Shown here: piece by piece, positions 1-8,470 of the stretch
Layout: every line of letters begins with the position of its first letter
Numbering within the stretch: position 1 is the stretch's first letter
From: Motiliproteus sp041586735
GTDB lineage: Bacteria > Pseudomonadota > Gammaproteobacteria > Pseudomonadales > Balneatricaceae
Assembly (NCBI GenBank): GCA_041586735.1
Contig: JBFGZQ010000011.1
Coordinates: 59,102-123,101, forward strand
DNA: 64,000 nt
Direction of reading: 5' to 3'
Notes under the pieces: generated by a model
What the model saw: the letters and a program-made list of their open reading frames with translations, nothing else
What the model was told of the DNA's origin: nothing
Databases searched by the model: none
Translations under genes and position numbers: made by a program

Positions 1-2
1 CG

Positions 3-503
3 ATGCCAGAGAACACTATCGAGGCGTTGCGGTTACTGACCAATCTGGAGACCGAGACCACCAAGTTGTTTCAGGTGGTGCTCTTTGGTCAGCCGGAGCT
101 GGATCAGCTGCTGGGTCAGACCTCGCTACGCCAGTTACGCCAGCGAATCACCTTCTCTTACCGGTTGCAGCATCTCGACAGCGAGGGTACCGGCCAGTAT
201 CTGCAGCATCGGTTGACGTTAGCTGGCTATAACGGCCCTGCGCTCTTTAACCGCAAGGCGGTTAATCTGCTCTGCGAGGCTGCCGCAGGCACGCCCCGGT
301 TGATCAATATTCTGGCCCATAAGGCGCTGATGGTGGCGTATGGCAAGGGCGAGCGTCGAATCATCCCTGCGCATATTCATATGGCGGTGGGCGACACCGA
401 GGGGGTGCAGTTGCCATCCTCGCCGTTACCGATGATCGCTGCCGCGGCGACGCTTGCGGTACTGGGCATCTCCGCCTGGCTGCTGTTGGGGAGCGGCTTA
501 TGA
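3..503 (+). CDS. mshM: MshM/ExeA-like AAA ATPase, C-terminal part (5' end outside window)
   Basis: This is the last 166 codons of a gene that begins before the window. The segment matches the end of the ExeA/GspA-type AAA+ fold: an LFGQPELDQLL strand-helix, an LRQLRQRITFSYRL sensor-2-like helix, then a GTPRLINILAHKAL helix. A hydrophobic stretch near residues 143-164 of the visible part could anchor it in the inner membrane. Family members load or organise secretin or pilus assembly through peptidoglycan. The stop overlaps the mshN start (ATGA), and the following msh genes support the name. The Walker motifs lie upstream and cannot be checked. Confidence 0.85.
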   Translation: MPENTIEALRLLTNLETETTKLFQVVLFGQPELDQLLGQTSLRQLRQRITFSYRLQHLDSEGTGQYLQHRLTLAGYNGPALFNRKAVNLLCEAAAGTPRLINILAHKALMVAYGKGERRIIPAHIHMAVGDTEGVQLPSSPLPMIAAAATLAVLGISAWLLLGSGL

Positions 504-1927
504 GTCTGGTCAACGAGATGCTCCGGGATCTCGATAAACGCCGCCAGTCATCTCCTGCGGTGGAGGCGGCCCACAGTATCCGCGCAGCGGCTCCATGGCT
601 GTTACCTCTGGCCTCGACCGCCCGTTGGTTGCCACTGGCGCTGTTGGCGTTGCTGCTGGTGATAGGCGCGGCGGGCCTGTGGCTCTACGATCATCCACAG
701 CTGTGGCGGGGGGCGGGGTCGGCTCTTGACAGCGCCCCGTCAGGACTTCCAGATCCGTTGACGGCTGCGGCCCTGTCCGAACCGAGCGTGGCGCCGGTGC
801 AGGCCGAGCCGCAGGCGCAGATCACCCCGGTACAGATCACCCAGCTGGAGTGGTCCGATCAGCCGGCGCCCCGATTAGTGCTGACGCTGAACCGGGCGCC
901 GCCCCAGCGGGTTCTGGTCAGCAGCTCGCGTACCCTGCAGCTGGATCTGGGTGCTGTTGATCTGGCGGTGGAGTTTCCCGATACGCGCGCTGCATTGATC
1001 CGGTCGGCACAATTTGTCAATCAGAATGGCCATTTAACGCTGGAGCTGGAAACCTATGAAGATGCTGTGTTCCGGGTAGTCGGCCGCAGTGGCGACCAGC
1101 AGCATCGGTTGCTGCTGAGCATCGAGCCGCTGACGTCGATCGCTGCGCAGGCGGTCCCCGTTACCACAGAACCGGCCAGCGCAGAACCGGCCATCGCAAA
1201 ACCCACCATCGCAGCGTCGGCCGCGGTGGCGCCGGTGGCTGTCAGTAGGCTAAAGCCTGAAACCGCTAAGCCTGTGCCGGTCACGAGCGCGACCCCCAGG
1301 CCGGTGCAACCACCGATCCCGGTTGCCCCCTTGCGTAAAAGTGCCCCGCAGTCGTTAGCACAGCGTGATCAGGCGGTGGTCACCCAGGCGCTGGCGCAGC
1401 TGAACCGCCATCAGCAGTCTCGGGCGCAGCAGTTACTCGAAGCGATGTTAGGGCAAGAACCTGAGGCCTCGTCCAGTCGTACGCTGCTGGCGACGCTGAA
1501 GATGGGCGCCCAGCAGTTCGACCAGGCTGAACAGCTCATCGATACCGGCTTGGCGCTGGATAGCGGCCATGCGGGCCTGCGTAAGTTAAAAGCGCGGTTG
1601 CTGATCCGCAGCGGCACGCTAAGCCGCGCGGTGGCGTTGTTGAGTGATGATCACCCCGAGATAGCGAGTGATCCAGAGTTTCACCAGATACGCGCCGCCG
1701 CGTTGCAGGCTGCGGGCGAGCATCAACAGGCGGCCGAGGCCTACCATGGCTTACTGCAGCTGCGGGCCAGCGAGCCTGGCTGGTGGATCGGATTGGCGCT
1801 CTCGCTAGAGGCGCTGCAGCAACCGCAACAGGCCAAAAAAGCCTATCAAAATGTGTTTAAAATTCCTCAGCTGTCACCTGTCCTGGCTGAGTTTGTCAGC
1901 CAGCGACTGGTGCAGCTGGGCGGTTAG
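500..1927 (+). CDS. mshN: MSHA biogenesis protein MshN (TPR protein)
   Basis: 475 residues with the N-terminal signature SLVNEMLRDLDKRR, which is shared by MshN and GspB/ExeB-like proteins. One membrane helix lies at about residues 43-63. A Pro/Ala-rich periplasmic linker follows, interrupted at about 112-210 by a beta-rich AMIN-like segment (LVLTLNRAPPQRVLV). The C-terminal 180 residues are helical repeats of TPR type. The likely role is an inner-membrane-anchored periplasmic scaffold that couples the MSHA machine to the cell wall. It starts in an ATGA overlap with mshM and ends 8 bases before mshE, so it is in the same operon. The alanine-rich linker at about 220-280 is low complexity. Confidence 0.88.
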   Translation: MSLVNEMLRDLDKRRQSSPAVEAAHSIRAAAPWLLPLASTARWLPLALLALLLVIGAAGLWLYDHPQLWRGAGSALDSAPSGLPDPLTAAALSEPSVAPVQAEPQAQITPVQITQLEWSDQPAPRLVLTLNRAPPQRVLVSSSRTLQLDLGAVDLAVEFPDTRAALIRSAQFVNQNGHLTLELETYEDAVFRVVGRSGDQQHRLLLSIEPLTSIAAQAVPVTTEPASAEPAIAKPTIAASAAVAPVAVSRLKPETAKPVPVTSATPRPVQPPIPVAPLRKSAPQSLAQRDQAVVTQALAQLNRHQQSRAQQLLEAMLGQEPEASSSRTLLATLKMGAQQFDQAEQLIDTGLALDSGHAGLRKLKARLLIRSGTLSRAVALLSDDHPEIASDPEFHQIRAAALQAAGEHQQAAEAYHGLLQLRASEPGWWIGLALSLEALQQPQQAKKAYQNVFKIPQLSPVLAEFVSQRLVQLGG

Positions 1928-1935
1928 GAGCGATC

Positions 1936-3723
1936 ATGGCGGCCCCAGGCAAGAAACTTCGTATCGGTGATCTGCTGGTTCAGAATGCGGTAATTAGCGA
2001 GCTCCAGTTGCAGGAGGCACTGGCTAAGCAGAAGCAGACCGGACAGAAACTGGGGCGCACGCTGGTGGCTCTGGGGATGGTGACCGAGAGTCGATTTATC
2101 GAGTTTCTGTCGCAGCAGCTCAATATTCCGGCGGTCGAGCTGAGCCGTTATGAGTTCAATGCTAAGGAGGTGGCGCGGTTGTCGGAAGCCCATGCGCGGC
2201 GCTTCCGTGCTATCGTTTTGAAAGAGCATGCCGATTATTTTTTGGTCGGCATGGCCGACCCTATGGATCTGTTTGCCTTCGATGAGTTGCAACGCCTATT
2301 GCCTAAAGCGCTGCGTCAAGCGGTGGTGGCCGAGAGTCAGCTGCTCAGTACTCTGGATCGGGTTTACCGGCGTACCAGTGAGATCTCCAATTTAGCGGTG
2401 CAACTGGATGAGGAGATCGCCGATGACGCCTTTGATCTGGCAGGTCTGGCGGCGAACGATGATTCTGAAGTGCCGGTGGTCAAGCTGTTGCAGTCGATCT
2501 TTGAGGATGCGGTGCAGGTCAAGGCCTCCGATATTCACATCGAGCCTGACGAGAAGGTGCTGCGCATTCGCCAGCGGGTCGATGGGATATTGCAGGAACA
2601 TGTGGTTAAAGAGACCCGGGTGGCCACGGCGCTGGTGTTGCGACTCAAGCTGATGGCGCAACTGAATATCTCCGAAAAACGCTTGCCTCAGGATGGGCGT
2701 TTTAATATCCACGTCAGCGGCCGCAGTCTGGATGTGCGGATCTCGACCATGCCGATTCAGAATGGTGAGTCGGTGGTGATGCGCTTACTGGATCAATCCG
2801 GCGGTGTCATCGGCTTGGACAAGGCTGGGCTGCCCGATGACCTTCTCAGACGCTTTCGCCGCCTGATCCATCAACCGCACGGCTTGATTTTGGTCACCGG
2901 CCCCACGGGTAGCGGTAAAACCACCACCCTCTACGGCGCCTTGATGGAGCTCAATCAGTCGAGCAAGAAGGTGATTACTGTTGAGGATCCGGTCGAGTAC
3001 CGGCTAGAGCGGGTTAATCAGGTTAACGTCAATCCTAAGATTGGACTGACCTTCGCCACGGTGCTGCGGGCGGCCCTGCGTCAGGATCCCGACATTCTGC
3101 TGGTGGGCGAGATCCGCGATAGTGAAACCGCCGCGATCGCCCTGCGGGCGGCGATGACCGGCCACCTGGTACTGTCGACGCTGCACACCAACGATGCGAT
3201 CAGCTCGGCGATGCGCTTGGTGGATATAGGTGTCGAAGGCTTTATGGCCGCCTCGGCATTGCGCGGGGTGCTGGCACAGCGGCTGGTGCGTAAGATCTGC
3301 GTGCACTGTAAAGCCCCCTATAGGCCCAGCCATACCGAGCAAGCCTGGCTGGAAGAGACGCTTGGGGTACAGAGCCAGAATCTGCAGCTGCAGCACGGCA
3401 GTGGCTGCACCTACTGCAACAATAGCGGTTATAGTGGCCGGATCGGTATTTTTGAGCTGCTGGAACTCGATGACAATATGGCCGACGCACTACGAGCCGC
3501 CGATACCGCGGCCTTTGCCTATGCGGCTCGTAAAGCCGAGGGCTTCAAGACCCTGGCCCAGAGCGCGCTGGAGTATGCTGGCATGGGGCGGACCACGCTC
3601 GAAGAGGTGTTTCGGGTCACCGAGCAGATGGAGGATGTTACCGCAACGCCGGCTCGCGCCTCGGCGCAGTCTGCCAACAGCGAGCGTGACACAGGCCTTA
3701 GCCTCGAACCTATGGATCACTGA
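1936..3723 (+). CDS. mshE: MSHA pilus assembly ATPase MshE
   Basis: 595 residues, a GspE/PilB-class hexameric ATPase that powers pilin polymerisation at the inner membrane. An N-terminal MshEN region (about 1-150) begins RIGDLLVQNAVISE; in this family it binds cyclic-di-GMP, which would tie pilus extension to that messenger. Walker A is GPTGSGKT (about 322-329), followed by Asp-box EDPVEYR, Walker B (ILLVGEIRD) and a His box (LSTLHTNDA). A tetracysteine zinc site is visible as CVHC (455-458) and CTYC (491-494). AGGAG lies 7 bases before the ATG. Confidence 0.95.
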   Translation: MAAPGKKLRIGDLLVQNAVISELQLQEALAKQKQTGQKLGRTLVALGMVTESRFIEFLSQQLNIPAVELSRYEFNAKEVARLSEAHARRFRAIVLKEHADYFLVGMADPMDLFAFDELQRLLPKALRQAVVAESQLLSTLDRVYRRTSEISNLAVQLDEEIADDAFDLAGLAANDDSEVPVVKLLQSIFEDAVQVKASDIHIEPDEKVLRIRQRVDGILQEHVVKETRVATALVLRLKLMAQLNISEKRLPQDGRFNIHVSGRSLDVRISTMPIQNGESVVMRLLDQSGGVIGLDKAGLPDDLLRRFRRLIHQPHGLILVTGPTGSGKTTTLYGALMELNQSSKKVITVEDPVEYRLERVNQVNVNPKIGLTFATVLRAALRQDPDILLVGEIRDSETAAIALRAAMTGHLVLSTLHTNDAISSAMRLVDIGVEGFMAASALRGVLAQRLVRKICVHCKAPYRPSHTEQAWLEETLGVQSQNLQLQHGSGCTYCNNSGYSGRIGIFELLELDDNMADALRAADTAAFAYAARKAEGFKTLAQSALEYAGMGRTTLEEVFRVTEQMEDVTATPARASAQSANSERDTGLSLEPMDH

Positions 3724-3728
3724 CCGCG

Positions 3729-4961
3729 ATGCCGAGCTTCAGCTTTACCGGTAGAGACGCCGCCGGCAAACAGGTCAGCGGCCTCCATGACGCGCTCAGT
3801 GCGGGTCAGGTCGCAGGTTTCCTGGCCGAGCGGCAGATCACCCCGATCAGTATTACCCTGGCTAAAGCGGAGCCAGCCAAGGGTGCGGCTGATCTCAATA
3901 TCCGCAAGCCCCGGTTCTTACAGAAAGTCAGCCTCGATGAGTTGATTATCTTCAGCCGCCAGATGCGCAGTTTGACTAAAGCCGGGGTACCGATTACTCG
4001 GGCGATGCGCGGTCTGGCGCTGTCGGTACAGAATCCGTTGCTGCAGGAGACCCTGAACGAGATCACCGATGATCTAGAGCAGGGTCATAGCCTGTCCGGA
4101 GCGGTTCATACGCACCCCAAGGTGTTCTCACGACTCTATGTCAGTCTGATCCACGTCGGTGAAAACACCGGTAATCTGGATGAGTCCTTCGCCCAGCTCG
4201 CCAAACATCTGGAGCTTGAGCGTACTACCCTCAAGAACCTCAAGTCCGCTACCCGCTATCCGACCTTCGTGATCCTGGCTATCGCGATCGCGATGATGAT
4301 CATTAATATCTTTGTGATTCCCGCATTTGCCGGCGTGTTCGCCAGCCTGGGTGCCGAGCTACCCTGGCAGACCCGGGTGCTGGTGGCGATCTCCAGTTTT
4401 ACTAAAGATTACTGGTATCTGCTGATCGGCGGTGTGGTCGTTGCGCTGCTGGCCTTTAAGCGCCATATCAACACCGAAGCGGGGATGCTGCAATGGGACC
4501 GCTATAAGTTACGGCTACCGGTGGTGGGGGGGCTGTTTACCCGGATCACCCTGGGACGCTTTGCCCGGACCTTTTCCCTGGTGATGCGCGCCGGTGTGCC
4601 GATTGAGCAGGGGCTGGCGATCGTCTCCTCGGCGGTCGGCAATAGCTATATCGGTGCCAAGATTCAGGGGATGCGCAAAGGGATCGAGCGCGGCGAGAGC
4701 TTTACCCGCACCGCCCAGCAGACCGATATGTTCAGTCCTCTGGTGCTGCAGATGCTGGCGGTGGGCGAGGAGACCGGTAATGTCGATGAGCTGCTCGAAG
4801 AGGTGGCCGATTTTTACGACCAGGAGGTCGAGTACGACCTGAAGGGGCTGGCCAGTGCCATCGAGCCGATCCTGATCGTCGCCATCGGCATGATGGTGCT
4901 GGTGTTGGCGTTGGGGGTGTTTCTGCCATTGTGGGAGCTCAACGGCAGCGTGAACCGCTGA
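3729..4961 (+). CDS. mshG: MSHA inner-membrane platform protein MshG
   Basis: 410 residues of the GspF/PilC family, the polytopic platform that transmits ATPase motion to the growing pilus. Two repeated helical GspF domains are seen, each with an EEVA/GxSL-type motif (EQGHSLSGAVHTHPKVFS, then ERGESFTRTAQQTDMFSP). Hydrophobic helices lie at about 170-200, 220-245 and 380-405. The conserved phrase VGEETGNVDELL is present near the end. It follows mshE after 5 bases, consistent with translational coupling. Length fits the family. Confidence 0.94.
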   Translation: MPSFSFTGRDAAGKQVSGLHDALSAGQVAGFLAERQITPISITLAKAEPAKGAADLNIRKPRFLQKVSLDELIIFSRQMRSLTKAGVPITRAMRGLALSVQNPLLQETLNEITDDLEQGHSLSGAVHTHPKVFSRLYVSLIHVGENTGNLDESFAQLAKHLELERTTLKNLKSATRYPTFVILAIAIAMMIINIFVIPAFAGVFASLGAELPWQTRVLVAISSFTKDYWYLLIGGVVVALLAFKRHINTEAGMLQWDRYKLRLPVVGGLFTRITLGRFARTFSLVMRAGVPIEQGLAIVSSAVGNSYIGAKIQGMRKGIERGESFTRTAQQTDMFSPLVLQMLAVGEETGNVDELLEEVADFYDQEVEYDLKGLASAIEPILIVAIGMMVLVLALGVFLPLWELNGSVNR

Positions 4962-4963
4962 GC

Positions 4964-5512
4964 ATGCGTAGCGCTCGGCCAGACGACCCTAGCGTGGGGC
5001 GATCGCAGCAGGGTTTTTCGATGCTGGAGCTGCTGGTGGCGGGGCTGCTGGTCCTGGTGTTGAGTAGCGTCTCCTATCGCCAGTATATGGGTATCGTCGT
5101 CGATGCCGAGCAGGCCGCCTTCAGCAGTATTCGCGGTTGGCTGCAGGCGGGTGTGAATCTGGCGATGAGCGATGCGCTCGGTCGGCACGATCGGGGATTG
5201 GCTGAACTCGAAGGCAGTAATCCGATGCGCCTGCTCGACGCGGTACTGTTGCCACCGAGCAACTATCTGGGCGAGCTGCGCGGTGCGGCCAGCGCCGAGG
5301 TACAGCCGGGGCACTGGTATTTTGATTTGGATAGGGGGGTGCTGTACTATCGCTTCCGTTATCGTGCCGCCATGCAGGGTTTTCAACGGGCCGGTAACAC
5401 TAGGGTTGGATTTAGGTTAAAGTCGGTCGGACCTTCGACCGATAATAAAGCCACTAGGATTGAACTGCTGCTAGTTCCAGAGTCTGAACCCTTGATGTCA
5501 GACGTTAATTAA
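4964..5512 (+). CDS. mshF: type IV prepilin-like protein in the mshF/mshB position
   Basis: 182 residues from the ATG two bases after the mshG stop; an in-frame GTG at 4931 lies inside mshG and is less likely. A 17-residue basic leader ends in a prepilin peptidase site G^FSMLE, with Glu at mature position 5, followed by a hydrophobic helix. The globular part (alpha-helical, then beta-rich, ending RIELLLVPE) resembles no major pilin and has no cysteine pair. It is probably a minor pseudopilin or assembly factor. The name rests mainly on position between mshG and mshA; mshB is the alternative. Confidence 0.6.
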   Translation: MRSARPDDPSVGRSQQGFSMLELLVAGLLVLVLSSVSYRQYMGIVVDAEQAAFSSIRGWLQAGVNLAMSDALGRHDRGLAELEGSNPMRLLDAVLLPPSNYLGELRGAASAEVQPGHWYFDLDRGVLYYRFRYRAAMQGFQRAGNTRVGFRLKSVGPSTDNKATRIELLLVPESEPLMSDVN

Positions 5513-5542
5513 CGGACTTACGGTAAAAATGCTTATCTAAGC

Positions 5543-5570
5543 TTGACTGAAAGGCTAGCTAAGATAAAAT
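5543..5570 (+). promoter_or_regulatory. sigma-70 promoter for the major pilin gene mshA
   Basis: TTGACT (5543-5548), a 16-base spacer and TAAAAT (5565-5570) sit in the 95-base A/T-rich gap before mshA. AAGGTG is 5 bases before the ATG. A separate strong promoter fits the need for far more major pilin than assembly proteins. Confidence 0.6.
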
Positions 5571-5607
5571 AAACTTATTGAGTATCTGGTTATTCTAAGG
5601 TGTTGAT

Positions 5608-6102
5608 ATGAAAAGGAAACAATCCGGTTTTACGATTATTGAATTGATCGTGGTGATTGCGCTGCTGGGTATTCTCTCTGCCGTCGCCCTGCCACGATTT
5701 ATCAGTGTTACCGATGATGCGCATACCTCCGCGGTCAGCGGCGCCGGCGCCGGTCTTGCGACCGGGGTGGCGCTGATTCAGGCGCAGGCCATGGCCGAAG
5801 GTATCGTCAGTGGTTTGGTCAGTAATTTTGGTGATGGAACTCTTTATGTCAACGCCTCGCTTGCGCCCATGAGTACCACTAGCTCGGCAACACTCAGTTG
5901 CCAAGATGTCTGGAATAAGCTGCTGCAGAGCAATGCGCCGACAGTATCGACTGCTGCGGGGAGTGGCATCGATTATAGTACCGCAGGTTCTACAGCTACG
6001 GCGTGTACCTACACCTATAAGAAGGCGGGTCCATCACAGGACCGCACTATCACTTATAACTCCAATACTCGCGACGTGACGGTAGAGGCCGACGGCGAGT
6101 AA
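5608..6102 (+). CDS. mshA: MSHA major pilin-like protein MshA
   Basis: 164 residues. A short leader MKRKQSG is cut before FTIIELIVVIALLG, a classical type IVa pilin start with Glu at mature position 5. The alpha-1 helix is followed by a small variable globular domain rich in Ser/Thr/Ala. Two cysteines (in SCQDVW and ATACTY) could form the disulfide loop typical of pilins. It is preceded by its own promoter and a good ribosome site, unlike the tightly packed genes around it, which supports a major-subunit role. Structural inference only; the globular part is the region that diverges fastest between strains. Confidence 0.85.
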   Translation: MKRKQSGFTIIELIVVIALLGILSAVALPRFISVTDDAHTSAVSGAGAGLATGVALIQAQAMAEGIVSGLVSNFGDGTLYVNASLAPMSTTSSATLSCQDVWNKLLQSNAPTVSTAAGSGIDYSTAGSTATACTYTYKKAGPSQDRTITYNSNTRDVTVEADGE

Positions 6103-6114
6103 TAAGCGCTCCCT

Positions 6115-6627
6115 GTGCTAGAACGCTTGACCCGCCGCCCCGGGTTATATCCAGGGGCGGCGGGCTTTACCCTCGTCGAGCTGATCCTGGTGATCGCGCT
6201 GCTCGGCATCCTCTCTGCGGTCGCCATCTCCCAGTTCGGCAGCCCCCAGACCTATCATGACCTGCAGCTTAAAGACCAGTTGATCTCGATCGCCCGAGTG
6301 GCGCAGCAGAGCGCGCTCAATCGCCATGATCAGGTGGTGAGCTTGGAAGTGAGTCGGCCCGACGCTTGGTTGCTCGAGGTGAAAGCCGATGGCCTGTCGT
6401 TGAAGCAGCGCTCGGTAGCCGCCTCGGCGGCGCGGTTGTTCGCCCCTGATGGCAGCGAGATCAACAGTGCCACCGCGTATGAGGTCCGTTACGATAACCT
6501 GGGTAATCTCAGCGGTGTATCGCTAGCCAATCTGAGCTTTACTGACGCCACCGGGCATCTATTGTGCATCAGCGCCGCCGGCTATGCCTACCAGGCGGCG
6601 AGTGCCAGTGACTGTGCCAGTGACTAA
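6115..6627 (+). CDS. mshC: minor prepilin MshC
   Basis: 170 residues, GTG start 12 bases after the mshA stop. A 17-residue leader ends at G^FTLVELILVIALLGIL; the hydrophobic helix is nearly the same as in MshA, as expected for subunits packed in one fibre. The globular part looks like a GspH/FimT-type minor pilin (SALNRHDQVVSLEV). One cysteine pair near the C terminus (LLCISA, SDCASD) may form a disulfide. Minor pilins of this class prime fibre assembly. Its 3' end overlaps possible starts of mshD. Confidence 0.8.
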   Translation: MLERLTRRPGLYPGAAGFTLVELILVIALLGILSAVAISQFGSPQTYHDLQLKDQLISIARVAQQSALNRHDQVVSLEVSRPDAWLLEVKADGLSLKQRSVAASAARLFAPDGSEINSATAYEVRYDNLGNLSGVSLANLSFTDATGHLLCISAAGYAYQAASASDCASD

Positions 6628-7189
6628 GTTAGCCATACCCGCATCCGCTGTTAAAGGGAGCGCGGGCTTCACCCTGGTGGAGCTGGTGATCAGCATCGCG
6701 GTGCTGTCGGTGGCGTTACTGGGGGTGGCGTACTCGTTGCAGTATAGCGCCCGGCATGGCGCCGATAGCCTGTGGCAGACCAAAACCGTCGAGCTGGCGC
6801 AGGCCTACAGTGACGAGATACTCTCCAAGCGTTTCGACGAGCGGACCCCGCTCGGTGGCATACCGCCCTGCAACCCCTGTTCGGCATCTGCTGCATTTGG
6901 CAGCGCCCAGGATGCTGTCGATGAGGTCCGTGGGCTGTATCTGACGGTGGCGACCAATAACTTCGATGATGTCGATGACTATCATCTGCTCGATGATAGT
7001 CCGCCGCTCGACGCCCAAGGCGCGGAGCGCAGCGGCTACGCCGGGTTTCGGGTGCAGGTATGGGTGAGCTATGCCGGCGCCGATCTCGGGCTGGGCGCCA
7101 ACGATGCCAAGCTGATCAGGATGCTGATCACGCCGCCCATCACCCCCGTTACCGCGGTGCCCTTTAGCGTCTACCGGAGTAATTATTGA
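6584..7189 (+). CDS. mshD: minor prepilin MshD
   Basis: Up to 201 residues from ATG 6584, which would overlap mshC by 44 bases; in-frame GTG codons at 6602, 6608, 6614 and 6620 are equally possible starts, so the true N terminus is uncertain. The prepilin site is G^FTLVELVIS with a hydrophobic helix typical of PilV/GspI-like subunits. A CNPC pair is present in the globular domain, which also holds an acidic stretch (DDVDDYHLLDD). It lies between mshC and mshO in the expected order and overlaps mshO by one base. Confidence 0.8.
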   Translation: MPTRRRVPVTVPVTKLAIPASAVKGSAGFTLVELVISIAVLSVALLGVAYSLQYSARHGADSLWQTKTVELAQAYSDEILSKRFDERTPLGGIPPCNPCSASAAFGSAQDAVDEVRGLYLTVATNNFDDVDDYHLLDDSPPLDAQGAERSGYAGFRVQVWVSYAGADLGLGANDAKLIRMLITPPITPVTAVPFSVYRSNY

Positions 7190-8013
7190 TGCGCCACCCA
7201 GGCTGTTGTCAGCAGGGTTTCACCCTGGTCGAGCTGATCATGGTGATTGTGGTACTGGGCATCATCGCCATCGGCAGTACCCAGTACATCGTCAACAGCG
7301 CCGCGAGCTACCGGGATACAGCACTGCGCGAGCGCCAGGGTTCGGTGGCGCGGGTGGCAATTGAAAGAATATCCCGTGAACTGCGCAATGCCCTGCCCAA
7401 CAGTGTCCGCAGCTCCGCGTTGCGCGAATGTCTGGAGTTTGTGCCGGTGCTGGGTGGTTCGGTGTATACCAGCTTGCCGTTGCTGAGCGCGTCCAACGCC
7501 TTTACCTCTGTACCCTTTATTACGGACGGCGCCCCGCCGCTGGGCCGGGTGGCGGTGTATCCGCTCAGCAGTGCCGAGATCTATGCGCCTGCTGCCATCT
7601 CCTCTATTTCACCTGCGTTGGACTCCAGTCAGGTCTCCGCAGACTTGGAAAGTCTGACCGATGTCGTCAGCGTACGGCTAGCCAGCGCCCACCGCTTTCC
7701 ACTCGGTTCACCCCAGCGGCGTTGGTTTATGGTCTCCGAGCCCGTCAGCTTCTGTGTCGATACGGCAGGAAAACTGTTTCGTTACAGTGGCTACGGATTT
7801 ATAGCGACTCAGCCGACCCCCGGTAGCTTTCCGGCTGGCCAAGAGCAGGTCTCGGCGGGGCGTGCATTGCTCGCTAGCGGTGTTAGCGGTGGTTTTGAGG
7901 TGCTGCCGGCGACGTTGCAGCGTAATGCGCTGGTGCAGCTGGAGCTGGATTTTCGCGAGCGGGGCGAAGGGCTGACGCTCAGCCATGAGGTACAGTTACG
8001 CAATGTGCCCTAA
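7189..8013 (+). CDS. mshO: minor prepilin MshO
   Basis: 274 residues from the ATG at 7189 that overlaps the mshD stop (TGATG); a TTG one codon earlier is less likely. The leader is MRHPGCCQQG followed by FTLVELIMVIVVLGIIA, with Glu5. The long globular domain resembles GspJ/PilW-class minor pilins (VARVAIERISRELRNALP is the family's conserved helix). It probably forms part of a tip complex with MshC, MshD and MshP. Confidence 0.85.
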   Translation: MRHPGCCQQGFTLVELIMVIVVLGIIAIGSTQYIVNSAASYRDTALRERQGSVARVAIERISRELRNALPNSVRSSALRECLEFVPVLGGSVYTSLPLLSASNAFTSVPFITDGAPPLGRVAVYPLSSAEIYAPAAISSISPALDSSQVSADLESLTDVVSVRLASAHRFPLGSPQRRWFMVSEPVSFCVDTAGKLFRYSGYGFIATQPTPGSFPAGQEQVSAGRALLASGVSGGFEVLPATLQRNALVQLELDFRERGEGLTLSHEVQLRNVP

Positions 8014-8413
8014 CCGCATCCAGCACCAGCCCAGTCATGCCCGGCAGCGAGGCTTGGGCCTGATGGCGGCGATCTTCGTGATCACCATCATGTCGGTGAT
8101 CGTGGTGGGGGTCTCCAGTCTGGTGATTACCAGCAAAGAGTCCTATGGTTATGAGATCCTGTCGGTGCGTGCTTTCCTGCTGGCCGAGAGTGGCGCACAG
8201 ATGGCGCTGAGCCATATTCTTAGCAACAATGTCGCCAGCTGTGCCCTGCCCACCCAGCTACCACCACCCGAGTTGCAGAACTGCTCACTGGCAGTGGTCT
8301 GTCCTGCGGTACTGATCGATGGCATCGACTATTTTACCATCGAGTCAACGGCCAGCTGTGGCAGCGGTCGCGATCAGGCGATCCGGAAACTGACCCTACG
8401 CGCACAGCGTTGA
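8003..8413 (+). CDS. mshP: MSHA protein MshP (PilX-like)
   Basis: 136 residues from the ATG at 8003, inside the end of mshO; an ATG at 7985 in the same frame would add six residues. The N terminus RQRGLGLMAAIFVITIMSV is a PilX/GspK-like prepilin helix that lacks Glu5, as usual for this class. The phrase LLAESGAQMALSHIL is the conserved helix after the membrane segment. Six cysteines in the second half suggest disulfides. It is the last msh gene; the large adhesin-like mshQ expected next is not present. Confidence 0.78.
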   Translation: MCPNRIQHQPSHARQRGLGLMAAIFVITIMSVIVVGVSSLVITSKESYGYEILSVRAFLLAESGAQMALSHILSNNVASCALPTQLPPPELQNCSLAVVCPAVLIDGIDYFTIESTASCGSGRDQAIRKLTLRAQR

Positions 8414-8470
8414 GCCCCGACGATCGGCCTGAGGTTGCTGCCGTGGAGAGGGCTGTATCTGCGGTCGGTT

